A stretch of 64,000 bases of DNA from Parasitella parasitica. Its lineage: Eukaryota; Mucoromycota; Mucoromycetes; Mucorales; Mucoraceae. The notes below the pieces were generated by a model that saw only the letters and a list, made by a program, of their open reading frames with translations, did not search any database and was not told the origin of the DNA. Made by a program: the position numbers and the translations under genes. The DNA lies in contig MU619290.1 in the NCBI GenBank assembly GCA_025201805.1, positions 58,568-122,567 on the forward strand, in the 5' to 3' direction. Within the stretch, counting starts at the first letter, position 1; every line of letters starts with the position of its first letter. Below are positions 11,921 through 23,205 of this stretch, piece after piece.

Positions 11921-14131
11921 TTAAACTGATTTCTTAGAGTCAGGAGATGATGATTCTATTTGGTATTCGCGAGGAATATCTTCGCTATGCTCCAAAGCCT
12001 TTTTGGCCATGAAACCCATGAACCGGTTACCATATACCTTTGGCTTCACAGCAGATATTTCATACTTGTCTTGTGTCATGGATTTGAAGAAATGCTCAGA
12101 CTTTTTCTTGAGATCATAAGGAGTCAAAATATCAATGATGCCCAAAAAGTAAAGAGAAGGCGCTGCCCTGTTATTCTCATCAGTTGCTTGAAAACCACCG
12201 TCATCCGAGTAAAATGCGCAGTTACGACGTCTATAGAAATGTCAGACCTATGTGTAGTATGGATACTTGAGAAACTTACTCGTCAAAAGGCGTATCCGGT
12301 AATTCAGAGGCATTTAAACGATCAGGATTTGCTTCCATAATAACCTTGCGATATAGCATTGCTTTACTCTCCCGGCGGTTCATCATAGATGCACGGCGCT
12401 CTGCTAATTTAGTATTTGGCTGTGTGTTGAAGGAAAAGCATTAGGTATAAGTTCTCAAAAAGGCACTGTTGCATGCTAGTAAACAATTCTCTATACCTGG
12501 AATGTCTGTAGTGTAGAATTGCGAACATTATCCTTGTTACCACGAATGATATCATGAACGCCAATCATTAAACTGTAATCCATGATATTCATACGCACCA
12601 ATAGCTTGACGTCTCGCAATAATTGAGTGATGAAAAGCTTGCGTTTGTGAGGACCTAGCTGTAACTTATTGGCTCGTTTCTCCCAATTCAAGTCTTTCAT
12701 TACAGCATAAGGGTTCTTGCGAATCTCTTCTTCTGGTAGAAAACGACCGATAGTCGAGCCCTATCAACATGAATACGATCACAACAGATCAGTCACCTCG
12801 GTATATTCATTATAATAGATTTTGCTTTACCTTGAGGTCATAAGTTTCGTGGATATCTTTGTTGGGTGGTAATACATTTCCCATGACGACAAAATGGATC
12901 TTACGGCCATGGGGTAACTTGACTCTGTGAAGGCCATAGTAACGACAAAGTAGGGTATCTGGATTTGAAGAAACATGATCATAATACTCTTTAAGGATCT
13001 TTCTCATGAATTTGTGTTCAGTATGATGAATGGTCTTGATGATAAAACGATAGTCTCTAGAGTAATAAAAGAAGCTGCCACTTTTACCGGCAGAAGCTAG
13101 TTCAGACAGGATGTATTTGCTCGTCAATGAAATCTAAGATTAAACAGCACTTGTCAGTAAATTTTAATCAAGACAGATGATCCATCTTCTTTTACCAGAT
13201 AATCTGCAGGGTCAATACCGAATCTTTCGCGCAGAGCACGGAAAACCCAAGGCGCATAGTCTTTAAACTTGAAATCGTACTTGGCTCCAGGTGTTAATTC
13301 ATCGCCCGTGCTATAAATAGGTTAAAAACCACAAAAAAAAAAAAATAGAAAAGGCAAATCTTGAATATCTTCTTACACATCAAAAGCAAGTTTATGAGCA
13401 GCCGAAAAGTCTTGTTCTACCAAAGGTCGGTCTATCTTTGCCGAGACTCGCCCGACAGCGATACGGATACCAGTCAACATGTTGTACATTAAAATGTAAT
13501 TATGATGGCCCTCAGATATACGGGTGCCCATCAATACTCGATCCTCATCGTCTTCCAGAGGCTTACGACGAGATAATCGACGGAATGCTTTTTGTCTGGC
13601 AGACAATTCTTTGGCGAAATCGTCAGTTACAGTTTCTGTGGCAATAGCTGCAGTTGTGTAATTTCTACTGAGACGATTCTTTTGCTTTGTTTGGGCATTC
13701 TTCTTGAACGATGAGGCAGGTGCTAGATTAAAGCTGGTTGAATATCTCTTTGGAACGGCGGGCATTTCGCTATCCGAGTCAGGTGTTGGATCTGTTTCTA
13801 TGCTCTGGCCTAGAGATAGTTGAGATCGAAGAAGACTATTCTGTGTAATAGATTGTTGTGTATTATCGTCGTTAAATGTATAGTCATTAGTAGTTGTAGC
13901 AGTAGTAGTTGTAGTAGTTGTATTGGGGTATTCATGAATAGAAGGGCTATTAGCAGTAGACACTGAAGTGTTGTTTGTAAGTACTGAACGTGGTTTCTCG
14001 TTGGAGGCTGGAACGAGTGACATGATGCTATGAGAGTGTTGCTGATGCTCTACACGAAAATCGTCAGGCTTGTTACTGAAATAGTCGTTTTGATTCTGTA
14101 GAGATGTCTGTTGGTGGGCTGCCAGAGCCAT
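11921..14131 (-). CDS. MSS4: Phosphatidylinositol-4-phosphate 5-kinase (Mss4/Its3 type)
   Basis: Makes PI(4,5)P2 at the plasma membrane, controlling actin organisation and exocytosis. Six exons on the minus strand: 14131-13377, 13310-13196, 13133-12831, 12760-12497, 12419-12280, 12230-11921, total 628 residues. The first about 230 residues are a low-complexity Ser/Thr/Asn region. The PIP kinase core follows: [42 protein letters not shown], the DLKGS motif split by an intron (residue D-L-K then G-S-T-I-G-R), [11 protein letters not shown] with the catalytic Asp, and [20 protein letters not shown] near the end. Domain order and length match fungal Mss4. All introns are GT-AG. An alternative label would be a type II PIP kinase, but the fungal context favours Mss4. 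Confidence 0.95.
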
Positions 14132-14460
14132 GATCCGCTATAAAATGTTGTAAAAAAAAAGAGAGGGAGAAGGAAAGGAAAGAAATTGATGCTATGCAAG
14201 ATAAAAAAGAAGAGAGAGAAGAGAGAAAGAAGGAGCAAACAGGGGATTTCACTTTATTCATATATTCCACGTGTGACATAAACTACATTCAGTACAGTTG
14301 ATCTTGTCGGTTTTCAAAAATATTTGTCGGTTTGAGTTACACTTCAGGTACCTGGAGTTAGAATGGCCAATAGGATTATCCGATACTTAACTTACGAAGC
14401 GTACTTTCAAATTATTTCAGATTGCGCTTCGCAGGTTCAAAATACTGAACAAACCCAGCT

Positions 14461-14550
14461 TTTTGGTTACCAAGTAAATCAAATTCGTGAAATGAAGCAC
14501 GATTTTGCAAGCTAATTAAGGCAAACCTTTTAAATAGAAGCCTCCAAATA
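14461..14550 (+). repeat. Second copy of the 5'-window repeat
   Basis: The stretch GGTTACCAAG, then AAATTCGTG, then GCACGATTTTGCAAGCTAATT, then TTTAAATAGA and CCTCC follows the same order as 98-240 (GGTTACCAAG, GAATTGGG, GCGCGAGCTAATT, TTTAAATAGA, CCTCC). Identity is imperfect, so these are diverged copies. A short related piece (GCGATTTGGTTAGTG) is also present near 15373-15388. Copy number elsewhere in the genome cannot be judged from this window. Confidence 0.45.
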
Positions 14551-15121
14551 TCACAGATTTATTTTTAATAGCTACATCCTGCTTTTTTCTTATGCATTTT
14601 CACTCATTTCTCTAATGTTTCAAGATAATAGCCAAAAATTATATAGAAAAAGGGTAAAAAGAGAATCAAGTAGTGGTAACAACGCTATCAAGTTTAACAG
14701 GTTATTTTAAGAATCTATGTAATGAGCTCTACCGCCCTTAAGCAGAAATAATGTTGATGCCGCTGATAACTGTAGTGATTTGCTCTCAAATTAGCACAGA
14801 TGCCATCCGCAAGCAAATGTTTCCGAATTTAAAGCTGAGAATGGCTAACCTTTAATCGGAGAAAACACTGCAAGTTGCATGATTTATATTATATTGTGGA
14901 AGGTCGTTATCAAAAGCGCCTGTTTATAGGTTTTGTAGCTTTCCGAGCTAATCAAGGTCTCACTACGAGCATAATGACCTTGTGTATAAATGCGTATATA
15001 GGATGTATTTATAATAAAATGTATCAGATTTTTGACATATCCTTGGTAAATCTAGTATAAAAAGATAGTTTTTATATGACATTTAAATTAATGAATCCAT
15101 AATAATGCCATGTTGCTCACA

Positions 15122-15270
15122 ATAGATACAACCTATTGTCCTATTTACCCACCATTTAATACCTTATCCTCACATTATATGCCTCAGTAGGAATAGTATA
15201 TAAACCTTCTCAATTGGCCTATCGATAAACAATATCCTTTACCCAATTAATTTTATTTCTGATAAATCAT
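15122..15270 (+). repeat. LTR-like segment, copy A
   Basis: Aligns by eye with 37849-38010. Shared blocks in order are ATAGATACAA.CTA, CCTATTT.CC, ACCTT.ATCCTCACAT, CCTCAGT, AGTATATAAACC.TCT and ATTAATTT. The TATATAAACC block looks like a TATA box of a retrotransposon U3 region. No coding region of an element is attached here, so it is best described as a solo LTR or a comparable dispersed promoter-bearing repeat. Confidence 0.45.
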
Positions 15271-16215
15271 GAATAAAAGTTTATTCATACTAGTAATTTC
15301 ACACTATATGTACGCATACATCAAAAAACAACCTTATGTATTTTCTCGGTCTTTATTTAGAATATGAAGATTAAGCGATTTGGTTAGTGCATTATATCAA
15401 AGATATGTGTGGAAATTATAGGTCAAGAATAAGTAATTACGAGAGTATCAAATCAAGGTTTAGGCTGTCAACGTGCTGGTGTGGCGTCGTGCCTGAGGCC
15501 CAACTTCTCAAGTATTCTTTCAATTACGTAAATGATTCTATCAAGGTACGTATTTTTTACTCAAGGATATTCTCTTTCTGTCTGGTTTAAGCTTAATAAT
15601 CCATTTCATAGTCATGTAAATGATGTCCGCGCTCAAAAGTATAAATAGTCTGGGCAGATGTTGTGTATAGTTCGACTTATTTTCATTGTTTTTTTTTTCG
15701 AATATGCGGTAAATCTATTCAGTTTTGATTGTATTTCTCTACTTTGTATATAAAACACAAGAAGATGATACTTAATCATCTCATAGAATCGAGCATAATA
15801 AAGTATTGCTTGATATGAAAGGTATCTGAATTGTGAGAGATTTTACTTTGACCAAGTGTGCAAGCGCTCATAGACGCTTTCAATATCCAACTTTTACTTT
15901 TTGTGTCTGGGGGAAGTGTGGTTTTAGGCTTAAATCGTACAACTTGGTTTATCGAGACATTAAAAGGTATCATTTCATTGCACATACTGGTGAGTCTCAA
16001 TAATTACGTTCCGTACCATATATGAATAAGATGCCTACCATGCGTAATGCCAAACTGATCCACGGCCTTTCCCATTTCAAAATAAGGTTTTGCCCACTTG
16101 TCCTTCAGTAATTAATAGTTATGAATCCATATGGGTCTACTAAGTGTAATGAGTTGAAAAGGCTGAACTTTATTTTTGGACTACCTATCAATCATACTGA
16201 CTGTATTACAGCTGC

Positions 16216-18771
16216 TTATTTCATTGTGCCAAGTCTGTAACTTCTCCATTTGTGATAGCCAGTACGACTATAGAAGTCGATTAATTCAACCCAGTCTACA
16301 TATGATACATTGACCCCACGCTCTCGCAGCGTTTGATTGGCATAGCAGACTAGTCCATTGCCAATGCCTCTTCCTCTTTCTTCGGTGGCAACACCAACAC
16401 ATGCCATTCCACCGCTATCCGTCGTAAATAAGCTGTCATCTGTCCAGATCAAATCTGAGCGATATTGATGAGATCCCTTAGTAGTATACAAAACTAGACT
16501 TCCTACTATTTTGCCAGCTCTATCTCCTTCTCGTGCCACCACCAAATCTTGGTAATCTCCTAGGTCAGCATGGTGCTGATATGTAGACACCCAATAATCA
16601 AAGTAGCGCTTTTGAAACTCTATCAAATCTGCTATTTCATTAGCTTGAATTGTGCCAAACCAAATGCCTTCCTTCTCCATTCTCGCCGTTACCGCAGCCG
16701 GAACAGTGTACTGTCTGATATCGCCCTGCAGGTCCCACACTTGTTGCGTCAATGTATAACCGCGGCGGGCGAAAAAGCTTTGTACCTGTTGGCCTAATAT
16801 GTCTTCATCAGGGACACCACAAAAGAAGCGAGGATAGCTAGAGCCAAGCATGACGCTGGAAGCACCTTCCTTGCGGAACATGTCTAGACAATGATCGTTG
16901 AGTTTAGTGCCAATACCCTGATTGCGATAATTAGGATGAACGATCAACAGTGCAAGCTGACCTGCTGTGTCAATAGTCTGCGTTGCTGCGAATCCTACTA
17001 ATTCATCTTGATCAAAGACGCAAAAGTGGCGTGCCTTTTGCAAACGAGAGAGAACTAGGGAAAATTTGTCTTTTGAAAGTGGCCAGGTTGCTGCGTAGAC
17101 ATGATTCCAGAGACGAAAGGCCGACTCAACTAGATTGCTTGAGAAGGGAGTTATCTTCCAACGAACTTGTGCAGGCACGGTATTTGTATTTGGTATAGAG
17201 ACAGGAAGATGACTGGATTGATGGATTTCACCAAATATCAAACGAACCACTGCTTCATGGGCAGGGGGAGTGTACTCATAGGTCACCAAGTAGGTGCTGA
17301 TTGTAGGAAAAGCCATCAGATCATATGGATTGATAACTGCAATGACAATCAGCTTTTTAGCATGCAACGAAGCCAATTTAACTAAATCAGCTTGGAAGGG
17401 ATGCAAATTTCCGTTTGCTGTGCCAACAATTACAATGTTAGCAGATTGAATAACGCTTGTCAAGTCTGGAGTGCCTTGTTTAAATATAACGTACTCTGTA
17501 TTGGTATGACGACGGCACAAGGAGGCATACATTGAGTTGAACGGCTCTATTTCCGAGTCAATCGCCAAAGTCAGCGGTACATCAGCAGCCAAGAAAAGTA
17601 TTTTCTCACCCTGAGCAGGCGTAATAGGAAGTAGTTGTTGATGATCGCGAACAACTGAAGGGACCTTGTTGTAAAGACGATCATTCAATTCCATGTGGGC
17701 CATGCATCCCACAACAGCTAAATCTTGCTTTCCCAGTGCCTCATCCCAACTGAGAAAACGGTCTTTGAGGGCTGCTACTCTTTTCAGCGAGGCAGCCAAA
17801 GCATTTTTATCGATCTTGCCTTCCTGGATCGCTTCATCTATACGCTTGAATGCATCTTGTTGATAGCTGAGTGTATGTGAAATCATGCTAATATCATTTC
17901 CTGCTTCCAGTGCCAAAGCTGCACCACGGGCTGATCCAACAGTATCTTTAATAGCATCCATCTCCAAGCAATCTGTAATGATTACACCATGATAGCCGAG
18001 TTTTTGACGAAGTAAGTCAGTCGCAATCTCAGACGAGATGCTTGCTGGACGATTCTCCTCTGCAATGACCTGAGGTAAGGCTATATGACCCACCATGACA
18101 GATACAGGATACGCATCTCCTTGAGCTTTGAGACAATGAGAAAAGGGGATCAGCTCAGTTTGCTGCAATTCGTCCAAACTTTTATCAATCACAGGTAACC
18201 CAAGATGTGAGTCTGTTGCTGTATCACCATGACCAGGGAAATGCTTGATGCTGGTAGCAATGTGGTGTTTCTGGTAAGCTTCTACCTGTGCCAAGCCTAA
18301 CTTCGCTACCAGATGTGGATCCTCGCCAAATGAACGAACTCCAATGACAGGATTCAAAGCATTGTTGTTGACATCCATTACAGGTGCTAAATTCCAGTTA
18401 ATGCCCATCGCAAGCAGCTCCTTTGCGGTAGCTGTCGCGACTTGATATGCTGCACTAGTCGAATCCATAGCACCCAATGCCATGCTTCCCGGCAAATAAG
18501 TTCCACTCAATCCCAAACGACGAACAACTCCATTCTCTTGGTCTACAGCAATAAAAAGAGGACGAACATGGCCGGCTTCTTTGGCAGCTGTTTGCAATGA
18601 ATGTGTTAAGCGCTGAACCTGCTCTGCAGATTCTATGTTGCGCGAAAAGAAAATTATTGAACCTAGATTGTGGTGACGGATAAGGTCCAAAATGCCGTCT
18701 GTAGCTTCCAAACCGTCAAAGCCATACATCAGTAATTGGCCGACATCATGCTGTAAATCAGTTTTTGTCAT
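16216..18771 (-). CDS. GH3 beta-N-acetylglucosaminidase fused to two GNAT acetyltransferase domains
   Basis: Intronless, 851 residues from the ATG at 18771; an upstream in-frame TTG is not used. Residues 1-340 are a GH3 NagZ-like TIM barrel. The KHFPGHG motif (176-182) and DSH (187-189) form the Asp/His dyad that marks the N-acetylglucosaminidase branch of GH3. The predicted nucleophile is Asp267 in VIITDCLEMD. A second GH3 sub-domain follows to about 530. The C-terminal part holds two GNAT folds with acetyl-CoA loop motifs RNQGIG (616-621) and RGRGIG (799-804). Expected role: release of GlcNAc from chitin or peptidoglycan fragments, with a possible acetyl-transfer step; the GNAT substrate is unknown. 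No signal peptide is evident, suggesting an intracellular enzyme. The lack of introns among intron-rich neighbours, plus the NagZ-type motif, would fit bacterial ancestry, but this is inference. Confidence 0.93.
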   Translation of the reverse strand: MTKTDLQHDVGQLLMYGFDGLEATDGILDLIRHHNLGSIIFFSRNIESAEQVQRLTHSLQTAAKEAGHVRPLFIAVDQENGVVRRLGLSGTYLPGSMALGAMDSTSAAYQVATATAKELLAMGINWNLAPVMDVNNNALNPVIGVRSFGEDPHLVAKLGLAQVEAYQKHHIATSIKHFPGHGDTATDSHLGLPVIDKSLDELQQTELIPFSHCLKAQGDAYPVSVMVGHIALPQVIAEENRPASISSEIATDLLRQKLGYHGVIITDCLEMDAIKDTVGSARGAALALEAGNDISMISHTLSYQQDAFKRIDEAIQEGKIDKNALAASLKRVAALKDRFLSWDEALGKQDLAVVGCMAHMELNDRLYNKVPSVVRDHQQLLPITPAQGEKILFLAADVPLTLAIDSEIEPFNSMYASLCRRHTNTEYVIFKQGTPDLTSVIQSANIVIVGTANGNLHPFQADLVKLASLHAKKLIVIAVINPYDLMAFPTISTYLVTYEYTPPAHEAVVRLIFGEIHQSSHLPVSIPNTNTVPAQVRWKITPFSSNLVESAFRLWNHVYAATWPLSKDKFSLVLSRLQKARHFCVFDQDELVGFAATQTIDTAGQLALLIVHPNYRNQGIGTKLNDHCLDMFRKEGASSVMLGSSYPRFFCGVPDEDILGQQVQSFFARRGYTLTQQVWDLQGDIRQYTVPAAVTARMEKEGIWFGTIQANEIADLIEFQKRYFDYWVSTYQHHADLGDYQDLVVAREGDRAGKIVGSLVLYTTKGSHQYRSDLIWTDDSLFTTDSGGMACVGVATEERGRGIGNGLVCYANQTLRERGVNVSYVDWVELIDFYSRTGYHKWRSYRLGTMK

Positions 18772-21073
18772 ATTGTACGAATAAGCGAACAAAAGAAGAA
18801 AGAAGAAAACGAGATACAGAAAATCAATTTATAAGGGTGCATAATTCTTTTTTTACACACGGTTGATACCCTACAAATAATGTATAAGGACGCTATCTGA
18901 TGACAGCCATCACAACATATGAAGATAATCTCGTCTCGTTTCATTTCGAACGTATATTGCTTGAATAAAATCATTAATGTTGATAATCGAGCAAAAGCGG
19001 TGAGGTCCAAATAAAGCTTGATGCAGTTGGCAAAATGTTATTGATCAGTTGAGCTGCTGCATGAGTTTGAACATTTAAACGACCTAAACACGATTGAAGG
19101 CATCCCGAAATGTCAGATAGAGGCGCCAAACAAAACTGGTAGACTAAAACCAGATCAAAATTCGGCTGTTACGGGTTAAACATCTACTATAAATTCCTCT
19201 GAGGAGATTAGCGCAAGAGATTCCCCTTGATTCGATAAACTGCCATTGTCGTAGACTCCAATTAGAACTGTATTAAATTCCTTTCAGGTCTTTGTGCTAC
19301 TTTGTCTGTAACAAAACAAGTATGTTCAGGGGCCGAGATCTCGAGATACAAAGAGTTTTAGATTCTAGTTATTAAGCCAAATCGTGCTCTCTTGGTCATT
19401 CTCATGTATCCATATACTTTTTAAACAAATTAAAGTGAATAATTTTTCCTCGAAAATTTTGCCATTTTGCCCTTGGTGGTATAGGGCAAAATCCGGAAAA
19501 ATCACAAACTTCCGTTTTTGGACCCCAAAATGCCATATTTTATTAAGGCTTATATCAGAGCAAAATGACCACAGGGATTAGCAGCATAATTAAAAACCAT
19601 TCAAAAAATAGTAACTATCAAAATACATGACTTTTCTACGAAAAACTGGATTTTTTTCAATCGCAAGTGGTTCAAAATTTTATTTGTAAAAATTACTTGA
19701 AAGTAGCACCATTCGATCCGTATCTAAAGCCAAAAATAACTTGAATTAACATGCAAATGTTACTAGCTATACAATTTATGGAGATACATGCTGAAAACTC
19801 TTAAAAAATCTCAAACCATGGTTTTTGGACATGAAAAATCGGTTTGAGCAGAATGTAAATTTAATCACCGCTTCACCAGTTCAATTTGATGCTTTTATAT
19901 GTTAATAGAACACACTGGAGAGATATCTTCTGTCTGATAAAAATGTTGAGCTTTTACCTTGAACAAGTTAATAATAGAAATATTGGCCTTAAAAACAAAG
20001 CCTACATGCATGTAAATGAATTAGGATCAATATGATCCTTGTTGGGTTGCACTACAGCCAAAAGGCTTCCAGATTTTAGAGACACAACAATGCGAATTTG
20101 TCGATTACGAAAAAGTCGTTCAAGAGCCTCTTGATAGCATTCTTGGAACTCTATGGTACTTGGATTTCTATCGATAACCATAATATGTGCTGACCATTAG
20201 CGACTTGAGGTCATTCAAATGGATGAGCACATGTTCAAACTTCACTGAATATGCTGATGAGCCAGCTTCAAAACCCAATCTATTTCTGTCGTTCAAGTTG
20301 AGGATTTGCCAATGATGATTGTCGCTCTTGTTGTATTTAATAACTGAGATATTTATTGTTAGCTTCTATTAACAAATGCTGGTTGGCATATAAAAGCTTA
20401 TAAGAAGCGACGAAGATTTTAACTACCCCTCATGCAAAAAACAAAGGGCCTAAATACAAGCATATAATTAATCAAACACATTTGATGTGTTGAAAGCCTC
20501 TTGCTTTTATTATGAATTAAGTAGTTCTCATTAAAAGGACATAACAACACAAAATGTATTCTGGCATATATCTATATGGTTAATGGTGTGATTTCAATGG
20601 CGAATATTGATTTCAATGTTGGCGTTGAATAACTTTTATGCATAACTTTTGGCATTTTATCAAGGAGACCGTTGTGCATGTGGATATGGACACTTTATGA
20701 TGTAAGAATTTGTTTCAAATTTTCTCGGCCACAGATCAGGCACCATTTGGCAGAATAATTTTTTCTGTTATATATGGAGCAGGCGGCAGAAGAAAAAGAC
20801 TATGATTATGTGGTTGTGCCACAGTCAATAAATATACCAAAACAATATATCGTCCAAAACAACATCTTGATAAAAGAAAAGAAAAAGGCATGAATATCGG
20901 ATTATATTTACTATTGAACAAGTTTTTGATCCAATATTTTGGGTAAAACAGCATATGTTTCTCCAACATAACATTTAAAACAAGTCAATTTTCGGGCAAC
21001 CTGATTTAAAAGCAGAAAAGAAAAAAAAAAAAGATTCATCTTTCTGTCTTTTTCCTCTTCCTTATTGATCGCA
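18772..21073. other. Repeat-rich intergenic region
   Basis: About 2.3 kb, AT-rich, with no complete gene. 19459-19485 contains an inverted GCCCT..AGGGC pair inside TTTTGCCCTTGGTGGTATAGGGCAAAA. Around 20000-20340 the minus strand carries a protein-like remnant (separate entry). The final about 60 bases (A-run near 21016-21035, then CT-rich TTTCTGTCTTTTTCCTCTTCC) look like the leader of the SEC2 gene. Confidence 0.4.
20002..20340 (-). pseudogene. Degenerate protein-coding remnant, unassigned
   Basis: Two overlapping minus-strand frames read like protein: one containing WQILNLNDRNRLGFEAGSSA, ending near 20180, and a second starting at an ATG near 20178 with IEFQECYQEALERLFRNRQI, ending at a stop at 20002. 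They would join after a small frame change. I found no supporting splice sites and recognise no family. It lies in a repeat-rich region, so a dead transposon protein is the simplest explanation. Confidence 0.3.
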
Positions 21074-22836
21074 ATGTCTTCTCCAGTAGTGAATGAGGAG
21101 GGACATAGGTCCTATGAAAAGCCTGTCACTACAAAGGATATTGCAAATCTGTATTCTCACCTTCAAACCATGATTGACAATGTCCCTAAATCACCTCGGC
21201 TTGAGACCAAAGCTGACTTGCCCATCACGCCCACGACATCTTCGAGTATGAGTAGAAGCTCACCCCTAAAGCCAGATTGTCCTTGCCACCATATTCTGGT
21301 TTCTATGGATTCTAGACATTGCGCACTTTGTGATGATGTTGTACCAATCCTAGCAGATATTCAGCAAGACAGAGAAAAGCAGCGAAAGGATATAGCTGAA
21401 CTAAAGCAGCAACTCTCTGCTCAAGAAACCAAATCAAGAAGCAATCAAACTGAGCTGCTAGCTCAACAAACCAAATACCAACAGACCAGTGACCAACTGC
21501 TGAAAACCAAGGAGCAATATGCCAATGTGAAGAGAGACTTGGTAGTATTACAACAAAAATACGAAACAGAAAAAAAGGAAGCAGACGAAGCTAAACAAGC
21601 CAAAGCGAATGTGGAAAACGAGCTAGAGGAACTATCTCAGAAGCTGTTTGAGGAGGCAAATGGTATGGTAGCTACAGAAAAGAGAGCCAAGCATCTGCTG
21701 GAAATTCAATACCACCATTTGAAGCAAGAATTGCAGAGTTGCAAGCATCAAATAGAGGCAGAGGAGATGCAGCTCAAAGAGTTGAAATCTAAAATGGGAG
21801 ACATGGAAGAGCAGCATAAATGGGACCATCGACTCAGTACCAATGGCAGCTGCATCTCTACCACTGATGAGGAAGATGATAGTCAAGAAAAGCGAGCTTC
21901 TCGAGACATGGCAGGCTTATTCCACCACCCGCGAGATGTCGTTGACGAAGATACAACAGATCCTATGATCTTGAATGAGTTCAAAGAGTTTGTGGAATCT
22001 GGCGAATCAGTTCCTATTCGTAAAATCCATGGGACGCCTTACATGAAGATCAGTTTGACAGACGACATCGAGCCTTGTCTCCGATTTGGATTCAATTCTC
22101 GGTTATCGGCTAAAAAATTATATGAAGCCATCTTGCTCAATACATGTTTCATAGAAGAATCACCCTATGGATTCGCTCAGGATCAAGCCAAAAGACCGTA
22201 TGATGTCCCTCTTCGAATTTCAGCGGCCAAAACTCTAATTTGGGAGAGATTGAGCACACCAACTGCTACACCGCCATTTGCTGGGTGTCAAGCATGTGGG
22301 AGAAGCAGCAAATCAGATTTACCCTATCGATTTCGCATATCCATGCTGGATGATTGGGCATGTATTGATCGTTATTGTCGAGATAGGCTGGTGTCAGTTT
22401 GTGAATTTTACATGTTTATTCGTAATATAAGGCAAGGATATTACAATGGACGTACAATACCTGATCTTTATCAAGAATCAATCAGGTTGAAGCTGCAAAT
22501 GTTCTATGCGAGGTAAAGTTATTCGAGTGGTTGCGGATAATTGTTGATCACTAAGAGGATGTCATTAGAATGGGCTCCTTGTCTCAAGCGTTGTATAGAG
22601 TGGGCATGAAAGGAGATATCATAGGGCATGCCAGCGCACCTAATATGGTCATTCCGCCACCCATTAAAATAGAGCATGCAAACGGAAATAATCCAGTTGA
22701 TGATATCAGTGCCACCACATCAGACATTTCAGATATTTCAGCCAAAGTATCTGATGACGAGCAGCAAGAGGACAGTTCAGCAAGACGTAGTTCAGTCCAT
22801 CCTGGAAACTCAGTGTGGATTTCTCATTCATTCTAG
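21074..22836 (+). CDS. SEC2: Sec2/Rabin8-type Rab guanine nucleotide exchange factor
   Basis: Predicted GEF activating the Sec4/Rab8 GTPase for polarised exocytosis. Exons 21074-22512 and 22569-22836 give 568 residues; the start is the ATG at 21074 after a CT-rich leader. A short Cys/His segment (CPCHHILVSMDSRHCALC, about residues 74-91) precedes a long coiled coil (about 95-250) typical of the Sec2 GEF domain. The second half (about 300-500) has the Rabin8/Sec2 C-terminal signature, including CLRFGFNSRLSAKKLYEAIL, CQACG, RDRLVSVCEFYMFIRNIRQG and LKLQMFYARMGSL. The last phrase spans the intron and supports the splice. The C-terminal 60 residues are acidic and serine-rich. Confidence 0.85.
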
Positions 22837-23205
22837 CTTGAAACTAATAAAAATACCCAAGTGCAGGACGCACTAAAAAATTGGATATAGTAAAACAAAA
22901 GAAAAAAAGAACATTGCACAAGACGACGACGCAATTGCTCTTTTTAACCTTGTCATCATGAACCGTTTTGGAACCGCATGTTGAAAATTCCCTTTTTTTT
23001 CCTTCTTATTAATTCCGTGTTCTTTCCTTTTTGCTCTTGATCTTCATTAAGTATCACTCGATTTTTCCTTAGATTATCTTGTTACACTCAAGGAACAAAG
23101 AAAAAATAAAAGCAAAAAAAAAAAGGAGGAAAGAAGAAAAGGAAAAAAAAAGGTACGCACTTCAGTTGTCAAATTGAATCAGAATCAGTTCAATTTCTCG
23201 AATCA
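22837..23205. other. Promoter region of the velvet gene
   Basis: About 370 bp between the SEC2 and velvet genes. It contains long pyrimidine runs (22990-23010) followed by purine-rich runs (23096-23155, AAAAAAAAAAGGAGGAAAG). The mirror-like arrangement of a T/C tract then an A/G tract is typical of fungal promoters and leaders. No gene seen. Confidence 0.4.

Larger units (their letters stand above)
14132..16215. other. Repeat-rich intergenic region
   Basis: About 2 kb with no supported gene. It contains a copy of the GCGC/AATT repeat (14461-14550) and an LTR-like segment (15122-15270). An open minus-strand frame at 15776-16000 has a plausible amino-acid mix but no recognised motif. Just upstream of it on the same strand (about 16020-16110) the phrase KWAKPYFEMGKAVDQFGITHG can be read in another frame. 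These may be remnants of one broken gene, but I could not join them with canonical splice sites. Confidence 0.4.

Noticed and set aside
19440..19860. Possible similarity between 19.4-19.9 kb and 45.3-45.7 kb
   Set aside because: A few short matches (AAATCGGTTT, a TTCGAT-type stretch) occur, but not in a convincing order; AT-rich chance similarity is likely.
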